Notes: a model not told the origin generated them from the sequence alone. A DNA stretch of 64,000 nt from Branchiostoma lanceolatum (GCF_035083965.1 NC_089724.1:34352722-34416721), one strand, 5' to 3'. Shown: positions 1-10,889, numbered from the stretch's first letter. Translations and numbers: made by a program.

Positions 1-359
1 ATTAGTGTCGGTACCTTCAATACTGATTGGGTCATGTCTGTATCGCTCTTTATCCTAATTTGAAAATCCATCAGTGACAAGGCGAGCAGAGGTCGCACAG
101 ATACTGTAACATGAAAGATGCCTACGTGTCACACCCTCAACAGAGGCTTTCAAGCTGAAAATAGGAACATTTGAGGATTACCTGTTATCGCTCTACGATA
201 AGCGCCTTATACAGATTACCTCACACTAATCGCAACTATGCGGCAGAGGTTTCTATTATTCAGTTATTTATTCGACGTCACAGATTAAAAGCTGTATAAA
301 GCCGGCAACAGAAACCTGGTTTCTCTACAAGGCCGGCTCCTCGGCAAATATACCAAGGG

Positions 360-737
360 TACATTCGGCCCACTTTAGAATACGCCGCACCAGTCTGGAG
401 CCCTAGTATCACTGCACAACAATCCATGAAGGTCGAGAGAATACAAAAACGAGCCCTGAGAATTATCCTCGGCCCCCAATATATATCTTATAACGAAGCC
501 CTAACACTTTTATGTCTCCCCTCCTTGGAAAACAGGAGGAAAAACCTTAGCCTTCGGTTTGCCAAATCCTTACTTCGAAATCCTACCTTCAGGAGTTGGT
601 TACCCCCAACCCAATCGGACATCCACGCTAGAAATCTAAAAGGCGCCCACCAACTTTGTATCCCTTTGGCAAAAACAAATCGCTATAAAAACAGTCCCAT
701 TCCATACTTTACTCATCTATTGAATACATACACCTGA
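360..737 (+). pseudogene. C-terminal fragment of a CR1/Jockey-type LINE reverse transcriptase
   Basis: The frame is open for 125 codons and ends at TGA. It starts with a tract reading YIRPTLEYAAPVWSP, then KVERIQKRALRIILG and a segment with SLENRRKNLSLRFAKSLL. This is the conserved post-polymerase region of CR1/L2/Jockey-like non-LTR retrotransposons. The endonuclease and catalytic polymerase blocks are absent upstream, so this is a 5'-truncated copy, the usual product of incomplete target-primed reverse transcription. The fragment's own ATG at 426 is not a real start; coding similarity continues upstream of it. Confidence 0.8.
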
Positions 738-1020
738 TAAAATCTCCCGACGTTTATTCATTTAGTTTACAGTTTGATGTTAGACATTGTTTCATCTTTT
801 ATCATTTGTTGTCAAGAATTTCTGTATTTGTTTTCTTATTCCTCGTACAATACGTTATCCTTTTCTTGTTTCTAGATTTTGAATAGCACTAGTTGTTTGA
901 ATTTAAGTTAGATTTGTTAAATGTAATACGCCTAATGTACGCAATTCAGCATCCTTTTCTGAGGACGCTGCCATGTACTTCAGCGATGTATGAATGATCG
1001 AATCAATAAACTTACTATAT
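738..1020 (+). mobile_element. 3' UTR of the truncated LINE fragment
   Basis: Directly after the LINE stop codon comes an AT-rich tail with 'TGAGGACGCTGCC' near 960 and AATAAA near 1004, followed by TA-rich sequence. A similar 'tgaggacgctgcc' occurs near 17997 and a partial one near 21969, so this looks like a shared LINE tail. Confidence 0.55.
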
Positions 1021-2265
1021 ATACAATGAAACAAACAATAAATGTAGGAAAAACTTACCATCTAAATAATGCTACTGACAAATACAAAAGGTTATCATTA
1101 GAAAACAATAATGGAAGTAAATACAGCTATGATAAAACTACGATGCTGAAAAACCAGGTATGAAATTAATTTGCGAGGCACTGGTTATATCTACAGATAG
1201 AGGACCATGGCAGGTATATATGTTGTCAGTTGAATATATGGAGTTTACCCGGCATTTATGATAAATGAACAACTAATAATTTCTTGATAGATAGAATGCT
1301 GAAGTTTGAGTGCATGTGTTGACGTATTGTTACAGGTTAAGTATTCCAGATACGTTTAATTCGACTGAAGTATAAAAAAGGAAATGTTTCAGTTTTACAT
1401 GAACGAACAGCAAGTTGAAATTGGTCGGTGGAGCGAAGATATCTACTTGGTGAATAAACTTTAACGAAACGAAATATATCAATGAAATAAAAACGAGAAA
1501 GCATTTAATTAAAAAGAAATAAGATATCAAAAAGCTCCCGCCTATGACACAGTGACAGAAGATTAGCGATGGCAAGTCTATCCCTGTATGACAGTTCATT
1601 GCTGTAACATAAGTATTTGGTGGCTCTCCGTTGTACTCTCTCGAGGCCTCGACCTTACGCATGAAAAATCTCGTGTGCGGGGACCACACATGGGAGCAAT
1701 AATCCAAGTGTGGAATTACTAATGAACGTTATAAGTTGAGTTTGACTCGTGATTTCTGGCACTTCTAGCGGTAGTTGCGATTGCAGCTAAATGGTCACCT
1801 TTTATTTTAACGTTCGAGTGTAGATTTGACGCTCTGTGTACCAGTTTCACAGCATCTTAGAATAACAACTTCACCTTTCAACCGGAGAATTTGGTTTATC
1901 CTTCATGACTGCCACTTTCCGTATCAGCTTAAAGGAAAAGCTAGTACTACAAAATCACCCCATACATTCAGATGACGTGAGCAACCAGCCTTCAGTCTGC
2001 TACTGATAGTTATTGTGTTCACATCGGCGGAGGCTAGGCCAAGGCAAGTTACTTTTCAAGACACTTTGAAATGTACAGATACCAGATAATGAATTGAAGT
2101 ATATACGGTTGTTTAGCTTCACCTAACGCAGAATATAGAGTAATGACAACTCTGGCTTGCCATGCTCTGGCTGGTAATGTCGGTATGACTTCGCGGACTC
2201 GGTCGTTCATTCGGTGGTAATAGGAACCATCATTGAGTTATGATACCGTATAGACCTCAGACCTC
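1021..2265. other. AT-rich stretch, no gene recognised
   Basis: I see no coding region with splice sites, RNA gene or repeat that I can name. The longest open frame (minus strand, 1330-1707) is hydrophobic and low in complexity and resembles no family I know. Confidence 0.5.
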
Positions 2266-2269
2266 AAGT

Positions 2270-2840
2270 GCCACAAGTGGTGAATAATAAACCTCAAGTT
2301 GTCAATTATTACAACAAGAGTTCGGAGCTCCATGAAATGTGTATTAAATTTTGCCCATATTTGCATAGTTTATGTTCAACTAGGTTCACTGTCACAAAAC
2401 TTCCAAATGCCACAAGTATGAAATTCCAGTTATCTACCAACATGGAATTACGGTGTTTTCGCATAAATTATGCAAATTAGGTCTTCATTTGCATAAGTTT
2501 TATCTATCAATGTCCCTTCATTCCTCAGTTACATATGTTGCATTTTTGAACTGTCGTACCATTGAACGGAGTGGGTTGATACATGCAACATGATTATGCA
2601 AAATTAGATTCTGATTTGCATTATCAACATTTCATTATATCAAGTAACACTTAAGCTATCCTCATAATAGAAACAAGTATACAGGTTTGGTTGTATATCC
2701 CTTTGTGGTTTGACCACTATCTGTTGGGTCCCTTGGGAATACATGCCCTAGCTTCAAAACTAACAGGTGTGAGCTGCCACCACGTGCCTAGAATGGAAAT
2801 ATAGATTTTCCTCAATACATAATGCCTACGTGGACTACAT
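2270..2840 (+). repeat. Diverged interspersed repeat with ATGCAAAT-type motifs
   Basis: This segment aligns by eye with 29280-29760. Shared blocks include 'cacaaaacttccaaatgcc' versus 'cacataacttccaaatgcc', 'ttccagttatctaccaa', and 'gtcgtaccattgaacggag'. Both contain paired forward and reverse Oct-like words (atgcaaat / atttgcat). It belongs to the same repeat superfamily as 28101-29249. Confidence 0.7.
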
Positions 2841-2861
2841 TTGTGTCTAATCCAGCCAGCG

Positions 2862-3330
2862 CTTGTTCTTCCTGAGAAAACTCAAATACTTTCACGTCGC
2901 CTTTGAAGACACCGTCTACATCCCCTCCGTGGGCCCGATTATCGAATATTAGTATGCTGCACCAGTATGGCATCACCGTCTGGCTACGTCCCAGTCTAAC
3001 AAAATCGAGATAATCCAGCGCGGAGCAGCGCGAATCATTCAGGGATCAAACTACACCAGCTATGGCGAAGCCTGCTCACAGCTCGGCCTATCCTCTCTCC
3101 ACCTGCGGCGTGAGAACCTGACTTTGAAGTTTGCTAACTCTCTTTTAACATTGAAGTTTGCTAACTCTCTTTTAACATCGAATCAATACCGTCACCTCCT
3201 GCCGCCTAACAGACAGAGTATCAGTGGCAGACAGACTCGTTCCTCTAATAACCTGGACTTGTTGTACTGTAGAACTGAACGGTGCAGGAATAGTGCTGTC
3301 CCCTATATGACACGTATGATAAATCACTGA
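2862..3330 (+). pseudogene. Decayed LINE reverse transcriptase C-terminal fragment
   Basis: The frame begins FFLRKLKYFHVAF and continues through YAAPVWHHRL, RGAARIIQGSNYTSYGEA and LSSLHLRRENLTLKFANSLL. This is a second CR1/Jockey-like C-terminal region, from a different lineage than the copy at 360. It is dead: an in-frame TAG interrupts the conserved EYAAPVW motif near 2957. A 27 bp tandem duplication at 3124-3177 doubles the segment LKFANSLLT. The 3' tail continues to an AATAAA near 3586. Confidence 0.75.
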
Positions 3331-3600
3331 TCGTGCAATCGACATCTGTACCTGGACAATTTTGCACTGATTGCTACTAGGCCTTGATGCCTTTTAACTT
3401 AATATATCAGACCTCTCAATCTGCAAGTTAAATTCAATTGTGGATTTTAGATTTATGTATTTCTTATTCTCAATTTTGTCTTGGTACTCAGTAATATTCA
3501 AATATTTTAATGATTATCATGTTCTTGTTGATGCCCTTTTATGAGTTGGGCTGGTCTTGTCGCGACATGTAAGTGTGATTAATCAATAAAGTATTACTAC
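3331..3600 (+). mobile_element. 3' tail of the second LINE fragment
   Basis: AT-rich untranslated tail after the LINE stop. It ends in 'caataaagtattactactg', a short polyadenylation-like signal followed by an imperfect microsatellite, as expected for a CR1-like 3' end. Confidence 0.5.
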
Positions 3601-3814
3601 TGATTACTGTGTGCGAGTAAATTTTGGTTTCAAAATGAAATCTGTAATCTCCTAATGTATCAAAACGACAAATGTAAATTTTCAAAAGCGTTTCTCAGAA
3701 ATTAACCAATGCATTTACATGTATAGTAAAGGGTCTATGCGTCATACAGGAATCCGTATCTCTTATATGGGTAGGAATTTTCTTACGAATTTTTTTTTCG
3801 AAATCAATCGCTTA

Positions 3815-3870
3815 CAAAATGCCTGCATTGATGTCATCCTTTAAATTTACTTGCTGTGGCCTAACAAAGG
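3815..3870 (+). repeat. End fragment of the 'AGGCCACAG' TIR transposon family
   Basis: The stretch 'gatgtcatcctttaaat' followed by 'ttacttgctgtggcct' matches the right terminal inverted repeat of the element at 52698-53994, which reads 'gatgtcatccataaaaattacttgctgtggcct' across its end. Only this end is recognisable here. The rest of 3601-4470 holds nothing I can name. Confidence 0.6.
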
Positions 3871-4474
3871 TCTACGCTAGTATTTTGCTGGAAGCTACAG
3901 TAACTATTCCATCACACACAGACTATATTTCTACACATGCTGTAGTCAATGCATGCTTAATTTTTTTCCCTATCAAATGTCCCAATGAACATTCCTTCCT
4001 CCGTATCACAAAATCATAGTCTGAAGTTACAAGTGGGCATCATTTCCAGTTTTTTAATAGAAACGTGCCAAAGTGCATGGATTTCATCCATAGAATAATA
4101 TCACTGTTGTCTATGTAATTGTGATGAGTAGAAAATTTTCCAAACACAAAGGAAAAGTCTTTCATCAAAATGATGATATACAGCCGAGCTTTTTAAAGAC
4201 CGAAGCATTATTGACGCAACGATACATTGTAATACATTTCACTTAGTAGCAGAGTGCAGGATACTGGAAAATTCAACTCGGTATCTGAGATTTGATCACG
4301 CACTCCCATCCTGGCTCCTCCTATCTACATCCGTTGGAAATTATATTCTGATAAACAAAATGAGCGTCGGACATATGTCCATTGAACCTAGTGATAGTTT
4401 CATTCGTAATCTTAGGCCATTTTTGATAGTTGTCATTCATGTTCATGCGCTGTGATCAGGCTTATAGGAAATGT

Positions 4475-4700
4475 ATCTGTCGTGTGGCTAGGATTGTTGG
4501 CTTAGAATCAGAAGGTCCTGGGTTGGAACCTCTTGCAGGACCCATTGTTGTGCTCTCTTAACGGTGCACACTGCAGTTCTTCTGCGACCGGGGTCCGTGG
4601 TAGTGCGCGACAAAAAAGTGACGAACGTGTTTCGAGGGTCTGGGCTCGAGTTCACATTTCTCAAAATGTGCTTCGAACTGACGTTAGATACCAACGAGGC
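4475..4700 (+). repeat. Possible tRNA-derived SINE fragment
   Basis: A tRNA-like layout is visible: 'gtggctaggattgttggc' in the A-box position, then 'cctgggttggaacctc', which resembles a degraded B box. There is no well-formed cloverleaf, so I treat it as a SINE remnant and not a tRNA gene. It lies just upstream of the LINE. Confidence 0.3.
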
Positions 4701-4803
4701 TGAAAAGGGTATGAATTGGTGAAAATCTAGTTTCGATCCGAGCCTTACTTCCGGAAACTCACCCGCGTTGATAGTAAAGTGGTTGGTGGGGAAGATACGT
4801 TGA

Positions 4804-5676
4804 CCGTTTTATCACATACCTCGTTTTTTGTCCGCTCTCGAGCTCCCTGGGATATATGATATTCACAGAAGCAGTACCATAACGGCGGCCATCGACAACA
4901 TCAGCAACATCAAAGACTCCACAACTAAGACTGTTATTCTCCACGTCGGATCCAACGACCTAGATAACAGCAAAACACACCCTGACTCAGTTCAAAGGAC
5001 GCTCCATAACACCAGCAAGCTACTCAAAACAACAAAGAAGTCCTTCCCGAATGCGAGGGTAGCTGTGTCCCAGGTACTACAAAGAGGGTCGAACCACAAT
5101 TCCACATTGAACACAAACATCAAAGCATACAATCAGGAGGTACTCAAACTATCAAAGAAATCAGACTTCATATACATCAAACACAGGAAGCTGACCCAAG
5201 ACAGGCGGCTTTATCTACAGGACCAAATCCATCTAGACCCCAGGAGTGGGACAAAACTCCTAGTAGCAGATGTAAAGCGAACTCTTGCATCACCGTCTAT
5301 TCCACCAGCGAGCCCGGCACAGCCCCCCATGACGCGCCCACAACATGGACACCGTCCCTCCGGCCAGCATACTAACCCGGGATCTCTACCCACCGCCACC
5401 AATCGTGACAACGTCATCCCGTCACGAGGCGGTTTCAGAGGACAACCATTCAAGAACAGCGCCAACGCCGTGCCACTTGGACCAAGGATCACTCCTAGTC
5501 AACCATCTAAGAGTAGCTCGACAACAGGAGGCCAACAGGTTGGGGGAACTCAACACGTTACAACAACTTCGATCACCACGCTGCAGCTACCGGTACGACT
5601 CAGCAAACAGGCCGCTCTACCATGGAAGGAGATCGGTAAACGCATCCGCAGAGCATGGGACATTCTTATATCCTGA
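4804..5676 (+). CDS. LINE ORF1 remnant with SGNH-esterase-like domain
   Basis: The frame opens after a TGA at 4801 and runs to TGA at 5676. Numbered from the TTG at 4828, the motif VILHVGSNDL (residues 36-45) matches block III (GxND) of SGNH hydrolases, and DQIHLDPRSG (132-141) gives the C-terminal Asp-x2-His of block V. ORF1 proteins of CR1-like elements often carry such an esterase and are thought to act in membrane or RNP handling. The block I GDS serine motif is not seen, and there is no ATG near the start; the first in-frame Met lies in the Pro-rich tail. Residues beyond about 150 are Pro/Ser/Thr-rich. The N-terminus is therefore probably lost or displaced by a frameshift. Confidence 0.7.
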   Translation, partial: PFYHIPRFLSALELPGIYDIHRSSTITAAIDNISNIKDSTTKTVILHVGSNDLDNSKTHPDSVQRTLHNTSKLLKTTKKSFPNARVAVSQVLQRGSNHNSTLNTNIKAYNQEVLKLSKKSDFIYIKHRKLTQDRRLYLQDQIHLDPRSGTKLLVADVKRTLASPSIPPASPAQPPMTRPQHGHRPSGQHTNPGSLPTATNRDNVIPSRGGFRGQPFKNSANAVPLGPRITPSQPSKSSSTTGGQQVGGTQHVTTTSITTLQLPVRLSKQAALPWKEIGKRIRRAWDILIS

Positions 5677-5914
5677 TCTCTGGTTCCTTGAATGAACTTT
5701 GATTTGATCCGGTGAAAACATTTAACGCGACCGAGGTAAAGTCATTCCCTTTCTTCGGTTATACATTTTGCTATTCACATATATTCTGTCCAGTTTTTCA
5801 TACTAGACGATGAATTATGTTCGTTTTTCTTTCTCCGTTTTCTCTATTGTGTGACTATATGCCATAATAACCGACTCCGTGTAGCTATTATATACCCTCA
5901 TTCAAATTCAGAGG

Positions 5915-8900
5915 ATGCCAAAAAAGTCTGCCCTAGTTTTTTCTTCTTGGAACATCCAAGGCAGCTGTTGTAAGAAATTTAACGATGAAGAATTTATTTC
6001 CTATGTAGTAAATAGTGACGTTATTTGTGTCCAAGAGACCTGGTTGGACAGTCATGTAGAATTAGATATACCAGGTTATAGTGTTTTCTCTAGCAGTAGA
6101 ATTAGAAGTAAAAGGGCAAAACGAAATTCGGGGGGTGTTGCAGTTTTTTTCAAAAGTTTGTACAGGAAAGGGATTTCTAAATTAGCCAGTAGTACGGTAG
6201 ACAGTGTATGGTGCAAGTTTGATAAGCATTTTTTTGGTCTCGAAAATGACTTATATTTATGCAATGCCTATATCCCCCCCGAATCTTCTTTTAAATCGAC
6301 TCATGAATCTCCCTTTGAAATTCTCTCTAATGACATATGCAAATACTCTAATCTAGGTGACATCGCTGTGTTAGGCGATTTAAATGCAAGAACTGGCTTG
6401 CTAATAGAAAATTATTTTGACACTTTTGCGCTTGACAATCCTACATCGGACGGTATCAGTTTCACCAAAAGTAGACATAACAGAGATATCAAAGTTAATA
6501 ACTATGGCAAAACATTGATAGATTTATGTTCAGCAGCGGATTTGACTATTCTAAATGGCAGATTCGCGGGGGACCTAAAAGGCGACTTTACCTGTTATCA
6601 CTATAATGGATCTAGCGTTGTCGATTATTGTATTGTAAGCAAGTCTCTATTGTCCGATGTACAATATGTAAGTATTAGTCCAATCACCCAATTTACCGAC
6701 CATTGCCATGTTTCCTTCTCACTGTCAACAAAGTATTCCCCTCATGTTCCAAAAACTACCAACCAGATTAAACCCAAGCCAACAGCATTCATTTGGAACG
6801 ATGAATCAAAATTAACATATCAAAGTACTCTAGATAATCAATATACAATTTCAGAATTTCAAAAATTTTGCCAAACATCTTTCTGTTCGACAGAAAAAGC
6901 TGTCACAAACTTCACAGATTTATTGTTAGACGTAGCTAAAAAGTCACTTAAAGCAAAGCCCATTAGACAAACAAAGAAACCCACAAAAAGCGGTAAGAAA
7001 AACAAAGCTTGGTTTGATCAGTGCTGCTGGTCTTCACGCCAACGTTTGAAAAGACTATCGCTGGCATTGAAGAAAGAACCGTGGCTAAAAGACACTAGAA
7101 ACAAATATTTCACAGCTTTGCGTGACTACAAAAAACTCATCAAACAGCGTAAACGGAAGTACAATTCCGACCTTCTGTTAAAATTGGAACATTTTAACAA
7201 AAACAATCCAAAGGAGTTTTGGTCACTTTTAAAGTATTTGGACAAAGAAGTAAATGGAAAACACAAGTCAAATACTTGCGATCCCAATATTACGTCAGAA
7301 GAATGGATACAACATTTTACAAGTTTAAATAATCTGATTAATGACAATAGTTTTGACACTATTTTCGAAAAAACGGTCACTGAATACCTTAATCAATTAG
7401 ATAGTCAAACCCCAAGCCCCTTAGATTTCCCATTTACTGCAGGGGAAGTCTTGAATGGTTTAAGTTTATTGAAAACGGCAAAAGCTTCCGGTATTGACTC
7501 AATTTCAAATGAAATGTTGAAGTATGGGGCAAAAACCTTATGTCAGCCATTAGTGACTCTGTTCAATACTATACTCAACAAAGGCAACTTTCCTTCTAAC
7601 TGGAACACAAGTATTCTTACGCCAATATTCAAATCAGGCGATAAATCTAATGTAGACAATTACAGAGGAGTAGCAATTTCTAGTTGTCTATCCAAATTAT
7701 TTACGCTCATCCTAAACAACAGGTTACAAAACTTTGCAGAAAGTAACAACCTATTAGATGACTCTCAATTTGGGTTCCGGAAAAGATGTAGAACTTCAGA
7801 TAATATATATATCCTAAAATCTTTAATAGACAAATACACAAGTAAAAAAGGTGGGAAACTATTTGTATGCTTTGTTGACATGAGGAAGGCATTTGACAGT
7901 GTTTGGCGGGATGGGCTGTTCTATAAGTTGTATCAATGTGGTATTGGAGGAAATTTCTTTAATATTATAAAATCCATGTATAGGGACGTGAATTATGCCG
8001 TTAGATTAGACAATGGACTATCAAACTCCTTTCCTTCCGTATGCGGAGTAAGACAAGGATGTAATTTAAGCCCTTTACTATTCAATTTATTCATAAATGA
8101 CATATCTAAGTGCTTTGATCCCACGAAATGTGATCCTGCAGTCCTAACTTCAAAATCCCTAAATTGTTTATCCTGGGCAGACGATCTCGCTCTGATATCA
8201 TCGTCAAAACAAGGGCTACAGCATTGTATTGATTGCCTAGAAAAGTATTGTAAGAAATGGAAACTATCTGTCAATGTTTCAAAAACCAAGGTTGTTGTTT
8301 TCGGCAAAGGTTCTAAGAAGAAATACAAATTTCATATTTATGATAAAGAAATAGAAATCACTGACAGCTATACCTACCTCGGTATTCCGTTTACATCATC
8401 GGGTAAGTTCAAAACTGCCAGGAAATATTTAAAAACCAGAGCAATGAGAGCACTTTTTAAACTCAAGGCTCTTCTACTCTCTAACAATGACATTTCAATC
8501 AATCTTGGGAAAAACCTATTTGATAAATTCGTCAAGCCCATCTTTATGTACGGCTCAGAGATCACATGCTTTGACCGTTCTTCCAAAACTATGAAAATTA
8601 TTGCATCACATACCGGTAACATCCGTGAATCTTCTCAAAAGGTTCTGTCAACTTTACTAAAAATACTTGATATTCAAAATAACTTTCCTGCCACCATTCG
8701 AAAAACCATCTCTTCTGAATCTAATAGTACCTATGTTGTATGTTTCGAAAGAAATACAGATAAAGAAATACTAATGCGTCATGCCAATAGCCAAACTCTA
8801 CGAGAGAACGGCTTCCAAATCATAAACCTACACGCAAATCAACATATTCCAGAATTTGACATCATCGATATACGTTTCCAGAAATTCCTGTTAGGTATAC

Positions 8901-9676
8901 ATGCCAAAGCCTCAAACGATGGTGTCAGAGGAGAAATGGGAACTTTCCCAACGATGATGGACGCAGAAATGCAACTTGTAAAATACTGGCACCGCTTAGT
9001 TCATTTACCCGAAGATACCTTACTTCGGGAGGCATACAATGCTGTTCTTTTAGGAGAACATGATTGGGTTGTCCACGTGAAAAATATCCTCAACTTCCAC
9101 GGTTTTGGACATATATGGCTGAACCCGAAGTCATACCATATAGATATAATCAACACTCAGCTACGACAACGTCTACAAGATGTTTATATACAAAATTGGC
9201 ATTGCGCTATTCGAAACAATTCCAAACTTTCCTTTCTTTCTACCTTAAACAAGATTTATAAGCAAGAAAACTACCTTTCAAACATTAAGAGCCTCGACGT
9301 ACGTAGAGCAATCACAAAACTCAGAATTGGCTGCCATAAATTAAGTATAGAAACGGGGAGATTTCAAAAACTCCCTATAGACCAGAGGGTTTGTCCATTT
9401 TGTCCAGAGGTAGTTGAAGACGAATATCACTTTTTGATTGTATGTCCCAAATATTTTGATTTACGTAATTCTCTATACTCAATGCTATCGTTGGACTTAC
9501 CAGGATTTATCTCAATGGACTTAAATAGCAAATTTAAGTACATAATGACATGTGACAACCCATGCATGGTATACATTGGGAAATTTATCAAAGAATGTCT
9601 AGACGTAAGAAACTCCTCCAATAATTGTAAAATCCCATTGTCATCCCATACTACTACACCATATTGTATAAGATAG
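5915..9676 (+). CDS. LINE ORF2: endonuclease and reverse transcriptase (intact)
   Basis: 1253 codons without interruption. The N-terminal apurinic-like endonuclease shows SWNIQG (11-16), QETWL (40-44), GGVAVF (73-78), GDLNART (154-160) and TDHCHV (261-266). The reverse transcriptase spans roughly 500-860: KASGIDSISNEML (523-535), VDNYRGVAISS (580-590), FVDMRKAFDSVW (653-664, first catalytic Asp), GVRQGCNLSP (711-720) and SWADDLALIS (753-762), where WADD replaces the usual YADD/FADD. Near the end is a CCHC knuckle, C1160-x2-C1163-x8-H1172-x4-C1177, a common C-terminal finger in this group. It would nick target DNA and copy the element's RNA there. The ATG is at 5915. The lack of any stop argues for recent activity. 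Confidence 0.93.
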   Translation: MPKKSALVFSSWNIQGSCCKKFNDEEFISYVVNSDVICVQETWLDSHVELDIPGYSVFSSSRIRSKRAKRNSGGVAVFFKSLYRKGISKLASSTVDSVWCKFDKHFFGLENDLYLCNAYIPPESSFKSTHESPFEILSNDICKYSNLGDIAVLGDLNARTGLLIENYFDTFALDNPTSDGISFTKSRHNRDIKVNNYGKTLIDLCSAADLTILNGRFAGDLKGDFTCYHYNGSSVVDYCIVSKSLLSDVQYVSISPITQFTDHCHVSFSLSTKYSPHVPKTTNQIKPKPTAFIWNDESKLTYQSTLDNQYTISEFQKFCQTSFCSTEKAVTNFTDLLLDVAKKSLKAKPIRQTKKPTKSGKKNKAWFDQCCWSSRQRLKRLSLALKKEPWLKDTRNKYFTALRDYKKLIKQRKRKYNSDLLLKLEHFNKNNPKEFWSLLKYLDKEVNGKHKSNTCDPNITSEEWIQHFTSLNNLINDNSFDTIFEKTVTEYLNQLDSQTPSPLDFPFTAGEVLNGLSLLKTAKASGIDSISNEMLKYGAKTLCQPLVTLFNTILNKGNFPSNWNTSILTPIFKSGDKSNVDNYRGVAISSCLSKLFTLILNNRLQNFAESNNLLDDSQFGFRKRCRTSDNIYILKSLIDKYTSKKGGKLFVCFVDMRKAFDSVWRDGLFYKLYQCGIGGNFFNIIKSMYRDVNYAVRLDNGLSNSFPSVCGVRQGCNLSPLLFNLFINDISKCFDPTKCDPAVLTSKSLNCLSWADDLALISSSKQGLQHCIDCLEKYCKKWKLSVNVSKTKVVVFGKGSKKKYKFHIYDKEIEITDSYTYLGIPFTSSGKFKTARKYLKTRAMRALFKLKALLLSNNDISINLGKNLFDKFVKPIFMYGSEITCFDRSSKTMKIIASHTGNIRESSQKVLSTLLKILDIQNNFPATIRKTISSESNSTYVVCFERNTDKEILMRHANSQTLRENGFQIINLHANQHIPEFDIIDIRFQKFLLGIHAKASNDGVRGEMGTFPTMMDAEMQLVKYWHRLVHLPEDTLLREAYNAVLLGEHDWVVHVKNILNFHGFGHIWLNPKSYHIDIINTQLRQRLQDVYIQNWHCAIRNNSKLSFLSTLNKIYKQENYLSNIKSLDVRRAITKLRIGCHKLSIETGRFQKLPIDQRVCPFCPEVVEDEYHFLIVCPKYFDLRNSLYSMLSLDLPGFISMDLNSKFKYIMTCDNPCMVYIGKFIKECLDVRNSSNNCKIPLSSHTTTPYCIR

Positions 9677-9797
9677 ACTAGTACACCATATTGTATAAGA
9701 TAGACGGATTAGCCTAGTAGAATGTTATCTATGTACCAGTGAATGCCATACTCTGTACCCTGTACAATTGTTGAGCAATAAAGTTATTATGATAAAA

Positions 9798-10525
9798 CGG
9801 TCACAATCTTCCCCATCAACCTCTGCTTGGAGAGTGACCGCAAGGTCAAGTAATCCGTGAAGATAAGACTCAAATCATAGGTTTTCTCCATACTTTTGGA
9901 TCCAGATTTTTCGGTTATCGATATAGCAATGTGTAATCTTTTATATTTCCTGAAGTCCCAACTTCGTAGCGTTTTACGGTTGCGCAGTTTTGGTCGTCCG
10001 CAAAGACTTCCTGGTATCAGTGCGCGATAACGGTAACCCGGTCTTGTCGCCTGATTACGCGAATCATGCGTTCTATTTGTGTTTTGCATCGTTTCGCGCC
10101 ATCGGGGATTGCGGAAAACGTATCCTTACAATTTTTTTTCATTTTTCATTATTGCAAAGACAGAATGATGACATTTATTGTCGTGTCAGTCATTATCCTG
10201 GGAAAATCTGTCTTTTACGTGCAGCGGCCTTGGTAGAATGCAAAAAAAATAGCAGTTTTCCACAGAAAATGTCAACCGAGCTTGTCGGTCACTGGCAAGG
10301 CACCCCTTTCCACCGGAAACATTGAATTGCCCAGAAAACGATGTTTGGAGTAGCGCTGAGCGTCTTTCTGAGAACGTGTCAGATCGGCCCCGAATCGTAA
10401 AAAAAACTCCTTAGGGGCCTTCGCCTTTGACGTATTACCCACAATGCATTTCGCTGTACATGCGCAGTTGGAACCATGAAGCTCCTCATTGCGCAATGCC
10501 GTGTGTATGAAGATGCGTTACTCAC
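9798..10525. other. Intronic or flanking sequence next to the GPCR exon; no other gene seen
   Basis: Between the LINE tail and the GPCR exon's splice donor (GTGAGT, read on the minus strand at 10520-10525) I find no second exon, RNA gene or named repeat. If the GPCR gene continues leftward, this is part of intron 1. Confidence 0.5.
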
Positions 10526-10859
10526 ACATGGTCTCGCCCAGGTACCAGGGGTAGACTATCCAGGTGTCCAGCAGGCCTACGGGCACGCACACCAGCAGGA
10601 ACAGCAGGTCAGCCACGCTCAGGTTCACCAGGAAGTAGTTGGTGGTTGTGCGCATGTCCAGACACCTCCACACCACCACACACACCAGGATGTTTCCAGC
10701 CACGCCCGCCGCAAAGATGACGCAATACAGGGCCGTCACGGCTATCCGGGCCGTCTCAGTCATGTCGGTGTATACAGGGTCTATCCACTGAGGATCCGAC
10801 TCATTCAAACTCTGACTACAATTACAGTCTGTCGTGTCGTTTACGCACGAATAATTCAT
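10526..10859 (-). CDS. First coding exon of a peptide-type class A (rhodopsin-like) GPCR
   Basis: The ATG at 10859 begins MNYSCVNDTTDCNCSQ. A second in-frame ATG lies ten codons upstream at 10889 but gives an unconvincing extension. The N-terminus has four N-glycosylation sequons (NYS, NDT, NCS, NES) and no signal peptide. TM1 has AGVAGNILVCVVVW with the conserved Asn 1.50. Loop 1 is MRTTTNYFLVN. TM2 has LSVADLLFLLV with Asp 2.50. The exon ends at the conserved Cys 3.25 (WYLGETMC), cut after the first base of that codon by donor GTGAGT. The MRTxTNYFLVNLSxADLL pattern resembles orexin/allatotropin/NPFF-type receptors, but the exact ligand group is not decidable from TM1-2. Plasma membrane receptor; remaining exons lie outside the window. 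Confidence 0.88.
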
Positions 10860-10889
10860 CTTTTTTAAAGTAATGATGTAAATGTTCAA

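Larger units (their letters stand above)
4804..9797 (+). mobile_element. Non-LTR retrotransposon (LINE), CR1/L2/Jockey-type two-ORF layout
   Basis: The element has an esterase-like ORF1 (4804-5676), a 238 bp spacer and a full-length endonuclease/reverse transcriptase ORF2 (5915-9676). A 27 bp direct repeat 'tacaccatattgtataaga...' overlaps and follows the stop codon (about 9655-9706), and the short 3' UTR ends near 'gcaataaagttattatgat' at 9776-9794. The 5' boundary and target-site duplication could not be fixed. It lies antisense to the GPCR exon at 10526-10859, probably inside that gene's first intron. The clade cannot be assigned without a tree. Confidence 0.9.

Noticed and set aside
1330-1707. 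125-codon minus-strand open frame
   Set aside because: Hydrophobic, AT-driven composition, no homologue recognised, no splice or promoter context.
5211-5695. Overlapping frames on both strands within the LINE ORF1 3' half
   Set aside because: Shadows of the Pro/Ser/Thr-rich GC-richer ORF1 tail.
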